Shown here in pieces: positions 43,860 through 51,923 of a stretch of 64,000 bases of DNA. The stretch's first letter is position 1. The number at the start of each line of letters is the position of its first letter. The stretch comes from Pedobacter metabolipauper. GTDB taxonomy: Bacteria > Bacteroidota > Bacteroidia > Sphingobacteriales > Sphingobacteriaceae. The translations under genes and the position numbers were made by a program. Location: the NCBI RefSeq assembly GCF_004362715.1, contig NZ_SNYC01000006.1:248001-312000 (forward strand). Reading direction: 5' to 3'. A model generated the notes under the pieces. It made no database searches. It saw nothing but the letters and a program-made list of their open reading frames with translations, and had not been told where the DNA came from.

Positions 43860-44674
43860 TATAAGGCTGAGATTAACTGGCTCAATATTTTTGTTATTTT
43901 AGGTTCAGCAATTCTTGCGGTTTCTATGATCTCTTCCAGGCTTACCGGCTCCAAAACTTCAGGGAACCCCTCGTCTGTTAATACGGATATGGCAAATACA
44001 GGAATACTCATGTGATTGGCTACAATCACTTCTGGAACGGTACTCATACCAACGGCATCACCTCCTATAATACGGAGGTAATTATACTCTGCCTTTGTTT
44101 CTAAATTAGGACCAGTTACGGCAATGTAAACGCCCTGATGACAATTTATGTTGTTCTCCTTTGCAATATTTAATGCAGTTTGTATTATCTTCCTGCTGTA
44201 AGGCTGACTCATATCCGGAAATCTGGGACCCATATCAGCATCATTTCTTCCTCTCAAAGGACTTTCCGGCTGCAAATTAATATGATCATTAATAACCATG
44301 AGATCTCCTTTCTTAAACTCCGGATTTAATGAGCCTGCAGCATTAGAAACAAACAGAGTTGTAATGCCTAAGGCTTTCATAACACGGATTGGAAAAGTGA
44401 TCTGCTGCATAGAATAGCCTTCGTAATAGTGTAACCTGCCTTGCATTGCAATCACTTTTTTACCATTTAAGGTTCCAAAAATCAGTTTACCTGAATGAAA
44501 TTCCAGGGTTGAGATCGGAAAGTTAGGAATATTAGCATACATCAGATGAAACTCAACGTCAATATCATTAACAAGAGCCCCCAAACCCGTACCTAAAACA
44601 ATTCCAATTTCTGGTTGGAAGTTATTCGTTTTAACCTTTATATATTCAATAGTCTCGTGTAGTGCTTGAAACAT
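43859..44674 (-). CDS. punA: Purine-nucleoside phosphorylase (trimeric type I)
   Basis: Splits inosine and guanosine with phosphate to free base and ribose 1-phosphate for purine salvage. 271 residues: phosphate loop IGIVLGTGLGALVND near 25, FHSGKLIFG, QGRLHYYEGYSMQ near 80, VSNAAGSLNPEFKKGDL near 113, NHMSIPVFAISVLTDEG near 230. It overlaps lpxK by 29 bases upstream and the porin gene by one base downstream, giving a tight three-gene unit. Confidence 0.96.
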   Translation of the reverse strand: MFQALHETIEYIKVKTNNFQPEIGIVLGTGLGALVNDIDVEFHLMYANIPNFPISTLEFHSGKLIFGTLNGKKVIAMQGRLHYYEGYSMQQITFPIRVMKALGITTLFVSNAAGSLNPEFKKGDLMVINDHINLQPESPLRGRNDADMGPRFPDMSQPYSRKIIQTALNIAKENNINCHQGVYIAVTGPNLETKAEYNYLRIIGGDAVGMSTVPEVIVANHMSIPVFAISVLTDEGFPEVLEPVSLEEIIETARIAEPKITKILSQLISAL

Positions 44675-45707
44675 AGTCTAAAATCTTTTGATCAAATGTA
44701 ACTTTATCTTCTTCTTGTACTGCTATTTTAACAGGCAAATAAAAGACAGGCAAATTTAAAAGTAATTCTTTTAAAACAGCATCTAATAAACGTTGCGCAT
44801 CCTTTTCTGTTGTTATAATTATTTTGCTATCTGAAGGGTCTTCATGGTACGCCTTTATTAGTTCCTGTATATTATTCCTGTTGTATTGATAATGATCCGG
44901 ATAGTCATAGTGACTTATCAAATTAGTATATTGTCTTAAATGCAACAACAACGGTTGAGGATTTGCAATACCTGTTAACAAAAAGACAGTTGTAGTGGGT
45001 AAAATTGAAGACCAAGGCTTATTTTCTAAAGAGGTTAAGTGTACCAATTCGTGATAAACAAGGTACGAAAAGAATAATTCTGGGACATTAGCAGAATCAA
45101 ACTTGCTCCTACATAAACTTTTCTGCGCCTCAGTTATCATTTCTGGCGCTTTGGTAACCAGTAGTACGTCTGCTCTTTGATATCCGCTAAATGGTTCTCT
45201 CAGATTTCCGGCAGGCAATAAAAACTGCGTTGATAACAGTTTTTGATATTCAAATAGTAAAACACTAAAACCTGGCTTCAATCTCCTGTGTTGAAAGGCA
45301 TCATCCAATAAAATCACATCATGTTCCTTACATAACCTATTAATGCCTAATACACGATCTTCACAAACTGCAACGGTTACATTTGGAAATTTTCGGTAAA
45401 ACTGCATCGGTTCATCACCTATTGTTTCTGCTGTTGCCATTTGATTGGCAAGAATATATCCTTTTGTCTTACGGCCGTATCCTCTGCTTAATATCGCAAT
45501 CTTCCGGTCACTAAGAAGCTGTACCAAATACTCAGTTACCGGACTTTTGCCGGATCCGCCAACAACAAGATTACCGACACAGATAACTGGCAGATCAAAT
45601 CCGGTTTGCTTAAACACGCCCGTATCATATAGTTTATTTCTGATCAGAACGACTATGCCATAAAGCACTGAAAACGGAAGTAACAATAAACGAAAATATT
45701 TAATCAT
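44646..45707 (-). CDS. lpxK: Tetraacyldisaccharide 4'-kinase
   Basis: Phosphorylates the 4' position of the lipid A disaccharide at the inner face of the inner membrane. 353 residues: an N-terminal membrane-associated helix (about 1-22), P-loop VGNLVVGGSGKSPVTEYL near 45, RGYGRKTKGY, GDEPMQFYRKFP, and LLDDAFQHRRLKPG with the catalytic Asp region near 137. Full length for Bacteroidota LpxK. It heads the lpxK-punA-porin unit and is divergent from pruA. Confidence 0.96.
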   Translation of the reverse strand: MIKYFRLLLLPFSVLYGIVVLIRNKLYDTGVFKQTGFDLPVICVGNLVVGGSGKSPVTEYLVQLLSDRKIAILSRGYGRKTKGYILANQMATAETIGDEPMQFYRKFPNVTVAVCEDRVLGINRLCKEHDVILLDDAFQHRRLKPGFSVLLFEYQKLLSTQFLLPAGNLREPFSGYQRADVLLVTKAPEMITEAQKSLCRSKFDSANVPELFFSYLVYHELVHLTSLENKPWSSILPTTTVFLLTGIANPQPLLLHLRQYTNLISHYDYPDHYQYNRNNIQELIKAYHEDPSDSKIIITTEKDAQRLLDAVLKELLLNLPVFYLPVKIAVQEEDKVTFDQKILDYVSSTTRDY

Positions 45708-45781
45708 AGACCGGTCTCAAAAATAAGAATTAAACGCCGCTTAGTGTCAACTATAAGTTAGTTATTTATTCTAACAAGCAG

Positions 45782-45807
45782 AGCTTTATTTACATGCAAA
45801 TAAAGCT
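45782..45807. promoter_or_regulatory. 26-bp palindrome between lpxK and pruA
   Basis: AGCTTTATTT (45782-45791) and AAATAAAGCT (45798-45807) are perfect arms around acatgc. It lies 40 bases upstream of the pruA -7 element and 75 bases from the lpxK start. No T run follows in the plus direction. Confidence 0.5.
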
Positions 45808-45846
45808 ATCATGGCAATTAAAAAACAAATATATTCTATGAAAAAC

Positions 45847-45854
45847 TATCTTTG
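45847..45854 (+). promoter_or_regulatory. Candidate -7 element of pruA
   Basis: TATCTTTG fits TAnnTTTG and lies 20 bases before the ATG. No TTG is present 19 bases upstream; that region reads AAACAA, so the promoter may need an activator. Confidence 0.5.
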
Positions 45855-45874
45855 CAGAAATAATATTTTATATC

Positions 45875-47509
45875 ATGCTTAAAGGATTTTTTAACGTACC
45901 AGCTCCTGTAAACGAGCCTATTTTAGGTTACGCACCAGGAAGTAAAGAACGTGAACTTTTGAAGGCTGCTTTAGCCGATGCCCGTTCTAAACAAATTGAA
46001 ATACCAATGTATATTGGCGGTGAGGAAGTACATACCAGCAATAAGGGAAAAGTTACTCCTCCTCATGACCATCAGCACATTTTGGGTCAGTATAGTAAAG
46101 GTGAAAAGGCCCATGTACAACAGGCTATTGATGCCGCACTTGCAGCTAAAGCAAATTGGGAAAATTTAGCATGGGAACATCGTGCAGCGATCTTCCTTAA
46201 AGCAGCAGACCTTATAGCAGGCCCCTACCGTTATAAATTAAATGCAGCAACTATGCTTGGGCAATCAAAAAATGCATACCAGGCAGAGATTGATTCTGCG
46301 TGTGAACTGATAGATTTTCTTCGTTTCAACGTCAGTTATATGACTGAAATATATAAGCAGCAACCTCCGGTTTCCCCTAAAGGATCATGGAACAGGGTTG
46401 AGCAACGTCCATTAGAGGGCTTTGTCTTTGCATTAACTCCTTTCAACTTTACAGCCATTGCCGGAAACTTGCCTACATCTGCAGCCATGATGGGTAACGT
46501 TGTGGTTTGGAAACCAGCAAATACTCAAATTTTTGCCGCAAATGTATTGATGCAAATTTTTAGAGAAGCCGGATTGCCTGATGGTGTAATTAACTTGGTT
46601 TATGTATCAGGTCCCGATGCAGGAGATGTGATCTTTAGTCACCCCGATTTTGCAGGTATTCATTTTACAGGATCAACAGGGGTTTTTCAAAACATCTGGA
46701 AAACCATTGGCAATAACATTCATAAATTTAAGACTTACCCCCGCATTGTTGGAGAAACAGGAGGAAAGGATTTTATTCTTGTTCATGGATCTGCCGATCC
46801 AGAAGTATCAAGCACGGCAATTATCCGTGGTGCATTTGAATATCAGGGACAGAAATGCTCCGCCGCTTCACGCGTTTACGTTGCAAAAAGTGTATGGCCA
46901 AAAGTTAAAGAATATATGACTCGTGACCTGGCAACCTTTAAGATGGGCGGGACAGAAGATTTCAGCAATTTTATCAATGCTGTTATTGACGAGAACTCAT
47001 TTGATAAATTAGCCAAATATATTGATGAGGCTAAGAAAGATACTGCTGTAGAAATTATAGCTGGTGGTAGCTATGACAAGTCTAAAGGTTATTTTATTGA
47101 GCCTACAGTAATTGTTACCAAAGACCCCATGTATGTTACCATGTGCGAAGAGTTATTTGGACCAGTTTTAACAGTATATGTTTATAATGACGAGGACTTT
47201 GAACAGGTTCTTGACATCGTTGATTCGACTTCTATCTATGCGTTAACTGGTGCCTTTATTGCACAAGACCGCTATGCAATAGAAAAAGCGACTCAACACC
47301 TAAGAAATGCAGCAGGTAACTTTTACATTAATGATAAGTGTACAGGAGCAGTTGTTGGTCAGCAGCCGTTTGGCGGTGCCAGAGGCTCTGGTACAAATGA
47401 CAAAGCCGGATCTATGATCAATCTTTTGCGTTGGGTTTCGCCAAGAACGGTTAAAGAAACATTTGATCCGCCAAAAGATTACCGCTATCCTTTTTTAGCA
47501 AATGATTAG
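45875..47509 (+). CDS. pruA: L-glutamate gamma-semialdehyde (1-pyrroline-5-carboxylate) dehydrogenase
   Basis: Oxidises glutamate semialdehyde to glutamate with NAD+, the second step of proline breakdown. 544-residue single-function enzyme of the eukaryotic ALDH4A1 size class, not fused to proline dehydrogenase. Seen are FALTPFNFTAIAGNLP near 190, HFTGSTGVFQ near 260, catalytic Glu in VGETGGKDF near 290 and nucleophile Cys328 in GQKCSAASRVYV. The proline dehydrogenase gene is not in the window. A palindrome and -7 element lie upstream and a strong terminator downstream. Confidence 0.97.
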   Translation: MLKGFFNVPAPVNEPILGYAPGSKERELLKAALADARSKQIEIPMYIGGEEVHTSNKGKVTPPHDHQHILGQYSKGEKAHVQQAIDAALAAKANWENLAWEHRAAIFLKAADLIAGPYRYKLNAATMLGQSKNAYQAEIDSACELIDFLRFNVSYMTEIYKQQPPVSPKGSWNRVEQRPLEGFVFALTPFNFTAIAGNLPTSAAMMGNVVVWKPANTQIFAANVLMQIFREAGLPDGVINLVYVSGPDAGDVIFSHPDFAGIHFTGSTGVFQNIWKTIGNNIHKFKTYPRIVGETGGKDFILVHGSADPEVSSTAIIRGAFEYQGQKCSAASRVYVAKSVWPKVKEYMTRDLATFKMGGTEDFSNFINAVIDENSFDKLAKYIDEAKKDTAVEIIAGGSYDKSKGYFIEPTVIVTKDPMYVTMCEELFGPVLTVYVYNDEDFEQVLDIVDSTSIYALTGAFIAQDRYAIEKATQHLRNAAGNFYINDKCTGAVVGQQPFGGARGSGTNDKAGSMINLLRWVSPRTVKETFDPPKDYRYPFLAND

Positions 47510-47566
47510 TCAGATCTATCTGCTGAAATCTTTCATTTGAAAAATCAGATCAGTAACAGACTTAAT

Positions 47567-47617
47567 AAAGTCATAAAAAAACTCCCGGTAATATACCGTG
47601 AGTTTTTTTATGACTTT
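47567..47617. terminator. Bidirectional terminator, pruA / carbonic anhydrase
   Basis: 18-base outer arms (47567-47584 with 47600-47617) and an inner CGGTA-TACCG stem with one mismatch between, with A and T runs on both sides. It lies between convergent genes. Confidence 0.9.
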
Positions 47618-47637
47618 AATTAAAATATAAATGAATT

Positions 47638-48315
47638 TTATTTCTTATCAACACCATCAATCCTAAATACTGAACTGCTGTGGTTATTGGCTTCACAAGT
47701 TACACCTAAATCGGTTATAAGTCCTGTTTCCAAACTATAAGCCCATCCATGCAAACTAAGCTTTTTACCATTTGCCCATTTATTCTGAACGATAGATGTC
47801 TTTGTAAGATTAAACACACCTTCTATCACATTTAACTCTACTAACCGCTCACATCTCTTTTTATGATCTGACATCAGATCCAATTCATGATAATGAAGTC
47901 TGTAAGTATCTTTTATGTTCCTTAACCAGTTATCTATAATTCCATATTGCTTATTGCTCAATGCAGCTTCTACGCCTCCGCAGCCATAGTGGCCGCAAAC
48001 AATCACATGCTCTACCTCCAAAACATTTACTGCATAATCCAGTACGCTAAGCATATTCATATCTGTATGAACAACTACGTTAGCAATATTACGGTGCACA
48101 AAGATGTCACCCGGATTGGTGTTGGTAATCTGATTTGCAGGAACCCGGCTATCTGAGCATCCTATCCACAAAATTGGTGGTTTTTGACCTGCAGACAGGC
48201 GCTTAAAATAATCCGGGTCTTCTAATAATGTAGCAGCAACCCAATCCTTATTTCCCTGTAATAATCCTTCGTATGTTATTTGATCTGTAGCTTGTTTTTC
48301 TAATTTTGCACACAT
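47638..48315 (-). CDS. Beta-class carbonic anhydrase
   Basis: 225 residues; interconverts CO2 and bicarbonate. Zinc ligands are in WIGCSDSRVPANQI (Cys, with Asp-Arg dyad) near residue 50 and HVIVCGHYGCGGVEAAL (His and Cys) near 105. The length and the motif HRNIANVVVHTDMNML match the E. coli Can subtype. There is no signal peptide, so it is cytoplasmic. It follows the sulP gene by nine bases, a pairing that suggests bicarbonate supply linked to anion transport. Confidence 0.95.
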   Translation of the reverse strand: MCAKLEKQATDQITYEGLLQGNKDWVAATLLEDPDYFKRLSAGQKPPILWIGCSDSRVPANQITNTNPGDIFVHRNIANVVVHTDMNMLSVLDYAVNVLEVEHVIVCGHYGCGGVEAALSNKQYGIIDNWLRNIKDTYRLHYHELDLMSDHKKRCERLVELNVIEGVFNLTKTSIVQNKWANGKKLSLHGWAYSLETGLITDLGVTCEANNHSSSVFRIDGVDKK

Positions 48316-48324
48316 AATAATAGT

Positions 48325-49929
48325 TTAATTATTAATTTCTTCAATGATTTTATTATTTAATTTTGGTACAGAATAGTGATCTTTAATGTTCACTAAATCT
48401 ACAATAATACCTTTAGTATAGGCATTGTGCTTGTAATTAAAGATGGTTTCCAGAACGTCCGGATCTATATACCTTGAATTGGTCCCATCAATAGTTACAT
48501 TTGTCTCTTTCGGCAGTTCTGTTAATACTACCTGTATAGCAGCTTTATTTAAAAAGGAGACTTCTTCTGCTAATGTTATTCTTAAATTTTTCTTATCCCC
48601 TTCTTCCTTTATCCTGTAAAAGAATGGGTTTCTCATATTTGTACGAAGCAGGAAGAATATAGATAAAAGCATTCCAATGGCCACGCCTTTTAGCAAATCT
48701 GTAAGTAATACAGCGATGATGGTGACCACAAAGGGAATAAATTGATCCCATCCTTTATGATACATGTGCTTAAATAAAGCTATACGTGTAAGTTTATAAC
48801 CTGTAACCAATAGTATTGCAGCTAAACATGCCAAAGGTATCATATTTATCAGACCAGGAATAAACAACAAGGATAAAAGTAACCAGCAACCGTGAAAGAC
48901 TGCAGACATTTTTGTTCTTCCTCCTGCATTTACATTCGCAGAACTGCGTACAATAACCGAGGTCATTGGTAAACCACCAACTAAACCACTAACAATATTT
49001 CCTGCACCCTGAGCAATCAATTCCCTATTGGTAGGTGACACCCTTTTTATTGGATCTATTTTATCTATGGCTTCTAAACTTAACAACGTTTCTAAACTCG
49101 CTACGATGGCTATTGTACCAGCAACCATCCAAACTTTACCATTTGAGATTTGTGAAAAATCCGGGGTGGTAAACAATCCGATAAATTCTGAGAATCCATT
49201 TACTACTGGTATAGCAACCATCTGGGCCCCATCCAATGCATAATTTGTACCCTTAAAAGCAATCGCTAAGCCAACACCTAATGCAACAACAACTAAAGGA
49301 GCAGGCACTGTGCTTAACTTCTTAAATTTTGGCCAAAGCACCAATACAGCGATTGAAAGCCCGCTGATCACAATTGCAGCCAACCCAAAATGACTCATCG
49401 CAGCGGTAATTGCTGAAAAGGTATTTTCATGATCACCCTGAAAAAAACTCTCATCTCCAAAAAAGTCCGAGTGAATACCCAGCGCATGAGGAAATTGTTT
49501 AAGTATCAGGGTTAATCCAATAGCAGCTAACATCCCTTCAATTACACTGGAGGGAAAATAGTTGCCAATCATTCCGCCTTTTAAGATCCCGAGTATCAAT
49601 TGTATTACTCCTGCAATAACTACTGCCAGTAAAAAGGTCTCATAAGTGCCAAGCTGGCTTATTGCACCCAATACGATTGCAGTTAACCCTGCGGCAGGCC
49701 CGCTTACACTCAGTTGCGATCCGCTAATACTTGAAACTATAATTCCTCCTATTACACCCGTAATGATACCGGCAAACAAAGGGGCACCAGATGCCAGTGC
49801 AATGCCCAAACATAATGGCAAGGCTACTAAGAACACCACAATACTGGACGGCAAGTCCTTCTTTAAATTCTTTTTTAATATATATTTCTTTACTTCAAAT
49901 CTTGAAAAGACTGAATTCCCATTTTCCAT
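48325..49929 (-). CDS. SulP family inorganic anion transporter
   Basis: 534-residue inner-membrane permease: a hydrophobic domain of 10-14 helices (about 25-420) with SLPLCLGIALASGAPLFAG-like core VALPLCLGIALASGAP, GPAAGLTAIVLG, and NIVSGLVGGLPMTSVIVRSS near 310, then a C-terminal STAS domain (about 440-534) with NVTIDGTNSRYIDPDVLE. The family carries sulfate or bicarbonate. It is the first gene of an operon with carbonic anhydrase, so bicarbonate (BicA-like) is the better guess. A 30-bp palindrome lies upstream. Confidence 0.94.
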   Translation of the reverse strand: MENGNSVFSRFEVKKYILKKNLKKDLPSSIVVFLVALPLCLGIALASGAPLFAGIITGVIGGIIVSSISGSQLSVSGPAAGLTAIVLGAISQLGTYETFLLAVVIAGVIQLILGILKGGMIGNYFPSSVIEGMLAAIGLTLILKQFPHALGIHSDFFGDESFFQGDHENTFSAITAAMSHFGLAAIVISGLSIAVLVLWPKFKKLSTVPAPLVVVALGVGLAIAFKGTNYALDGAQMVAIPVVNGFSEFIGLFTTPDFSQISNGKVWMVAGTIAIVASLETLLSLEAIDKIDPIKRVSPTNRELIAQGAGNIVSGLVGGLPMTSVIVRSSANVNAGGRTKMSAVFHGCWLLLSLLFIPGLINMIPLACLAAILLVTGYKLTRIALFKHMYHKGWDQFIPFVVTIIAVLLTDLLKGVAIGMLLSIFFLLRTNMRNPFFYRIKEEGDKKNLRITLAEEVSFLNKAAIQVVLTELPKETNVTIDGTNSRYIDPDVLETIFNYKHNAYTKGIIVDLVNIKDHYSVPKLNNKIIEEINN

Positions 49930-50065
49930 TGGTATATAATTTATTCTTTGTTGTATTTAATGATGAACTCAAGTCAGTTTATCTTACGAAAAACCGCTTA
50001 CATGAGTTTAAATGCAGGATATTATCCTTATTAAAGTACTGGAATTTAAAATGACCTGTAGGGCT

Positions 50066-50095
50066 TACTAATAGGATATTATTCTCCTATTAGTA
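50066..50095. promoter_or_regulatory. 30-bp palindrome upstream of sulP
   Basis: TACTAATAGGA (50066-50076) and TCCTATTAGTA (50085-50095) are perfect 11-base arms around an 8-base centre. It lies 136 bases before the sulP start and 32 bases past the stop of the small exported protein gene. No T run follows on the minus strand, so an operator or a processed RNA hairpin is more likely than a terminator. Confidence 0.5.
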
Positions 50096-50127
50096 TAGCC
50101 ATACATGCAAGCATTTATACTCGGAAT

Positions 50128-50469
50128 TTAACAGAAATTGGGAGGGGGAGTTGGAACGGTTGGATGAAATGGGTCTACATACCGCTTAAAATGATCAATG
50201 AAGCTATTGCTAATCCCAAAATGGCTAAGGATAGTCTCAAAAGAATCAACATGATAAAATTCGATAAGCTTATAATCTGTAAACTTAATTCCTGTTTTAC
50301 CTGAATCACCATCTGAAGAGTGTTCATGCTCAATTTGCATGATAACAGAATTCATGATGTTTTTATCAATGTGGGTGAAAAATACCGGTGCTCCTGAAAT
50401 GATCATCTTCGCTAAAAAGATGCTCAAAAAAGTAACGAATATGAAAATACGGTATTTCCTTAGGAACAT
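50128..50469 (-). CDS. Small exported or membrane-anchored protein of unknown function
   Basis: 113 residues. A basic N-terminus (MFLRKYR) and hydrophobic stretch to about residue 32 form a signal anchor or signal peptide. The remainder is hydrophilic and His/Asp/Ser-containing (QIEHEHSSDGDSGKTG, then KLIEFYHVDSFETILSHFG), and ends in a Pro-rich HPTVPTPPPNFC with a final Cys. I do not recognise a family. It sits between the sulP operon and a divergent porin gene. It looks real from its codon pattern and its secretion signal. Confidence 0.62.
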   Translation of the reverse strand: MFLRKYRIFIFVTFLSIFLAKMIISGAPVFFTHIDKNIMNSVIMQIEHEHSSDGDSGKTGIKFTDYKLIEFYHVDSFETILSHFGISNSFIDHFKRYVDPFHPTVPTPPPNFC

Positions 50470-50655
50470 TTGTTTTTATTATTTATCTAACCATTTCAAA
50501 AATAACTCGAAACATCTCTAATTAACAAATTATCTTGTAAAAAAAATGTAATTTAGTTGTTAACACGGCTATGAGTTCATTTAATCGTATAACAGAATTG
50601 ACTTTTTATAAAAAATGCTCTATTTAATGTAAATTCGTCTCCTTCAAATTTCTTT

Positions 50656-51900
50656 ATGCCTTTCATGAAAAAAACACTATTAATCCTTGTATTTCTCAGT
50701 CCCTTATTTGTTAATGCCCAGAATAATAATGCTCCATCATCCTATGATGCGCATGAAATTGCGATAACTGGATATTTGCAAACTCAATATCAAAAAGCAC
50801 AGTCTGCAGGGATTAACTCTTTTTCTGGCGGAGACTTTTCCAAAAACTCGAGTGAACGATTCATGATCCGACGTGGAAGATTAAAGATTGACAGGGCCGA
50901 TAAATATTCGAGTATTGTTTTCCAGATAGATGCTACACAAAATGGTGTGCAGTTAATGGATGCATTTATTCAGTTCCATGACCCAAGTTCAAAGGCATTA
51001 ATGTTTACGGCCGGTTTATTTAACCGTCCATTCGGTTATTCAATTGTTTACTCATCCGGGTACCGCGATTTTCCTGAACGGGCAAGGGTATTTCAGACAT
51101 TAATGCCCAGAGAGCGTGATCTTGGTGCCATGATTAGCTATCACCCACAAACTATATTCAAATTTTTGACTGCAGAGATAGCAGCTGTAAATGGAAGCGG
51201 ACACAGCGCCCGGGATTATGATTCTAAGAAAGATATAATAGGTAACCTTGTATTTAAATTTGACAGCCTTTACAACCAGAAATTACATATCGGTTTTGGT
51301 GGCTCTATATATAAAGGATCCGTACGCAGCGATACAGAAAACTACTTTACTTATACTGGTAGCGGATATATAAAGAACACAGATCCCAACAATGTGAACT
51401 GGAATGCTAAACGTGATTACTATGGAGCCAATGTGCAGCTGCAATACGACAATACTTTTGGCAAAACAATGCTTAAAGCAGAATATATTGGAGGTACTCA
51501 GCCTGGGGTTGCCGCATCGTCATTAATAAGCGGACCCGTTTCCAGTACCAGCTTCGCGGCTCAACCTGCCACAGACCTTTATCTGCGTACATTTTCTGGT
51601 TATTACATCTGGTTTACCCAGCAAATTGCAAAAACAAGATTAACTGCCTTAGTTGCCTATGATATTTATGACCCAAATAATAAGATTAATGAACGGGAAA
51701 TTGGCGTAAACAATAACAATACTACTGCTGGAGATATTAAATTTAGTACATTGGGATATGGGTTCAGCTACGGCATAAACCCAAGGTTAAAACTGACCGT
51801 ATATAATGAGCATGTCGTAAATGACAGAACATCATTACCTCAATATACTGATGATTTAAAAGATGATGTATTTACTACCCGATTACAATATCGCTGGTAA
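50656..51900 (+). CDS. Phosphate-selective porin O/P-like outer-membrane protein
   Basis: 414 residues; the signal peptide is MKKTLLILVFLSPLFVNAQ from the ATG at 50665, with an upstream in-frame ATG at 50656 giving three more residues. The mature chain is a 16-strand-like beta barrel with ERFMIRRGRLKIDRA, VFQIDATQNGVQLMDAFI, FTAGLFNRPFG and an aromatic terminus (TRLQYRW). These features match OprO/OprP (Porin_O_P). It probably takes up anions such as phosphate. TAAATTCG upstream (50631-50638) may be its -7. An acyl-CoA carboxylase gene follows 23 bases later. Confidence 0.88.
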   Translation: MPFMKKTLLILVFLSPLFVNAQNNNAPSSYDAHEIAITGYLQTQYQKAQSAGINSFSGGDFSKNSSERFMIRRGRLKIDRADKYSSIVFQIDATQNGVQLMDAFIQFHDPSSKALMFTAGLFNRPFGYSIVYSSGYRDFPERARVFQTLMPRERDLGAMISYHPQTIFKFLTAEIAAVNGSGHSARDYDSKKDIIGNLVFKFDSLYNQKLHIGFGGSIYKGSVRSDTENYFTYTGSGYIKNTDPNNVNWNAKRDYYGANVQLQYDNTFGKTMLKAEYIGGTQPGVAASSLISGPVSSTSFAAQPATDLYLRTFSGYYIWFTQQIAKTRLTALVAYDIYDPNNKINEREIGVNNNNTTAGDIKFSTLGYGFSYGINPRLKLTVYNEHVVNDRTSLPQYTDDLKDDVFTTRLQYRW

Positions 51901-51923
51901 TTGAAGTATAAACGTATTTGCAG

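Noticed and set aside
49646..49939. Plus-strand open frame of 97 residues opposite sulP
   Set aside because: Antisense to a clear transmembrane gene; its hydrophobic/Pro pattern mirrors the helices of SulP and it has no independent start signal.
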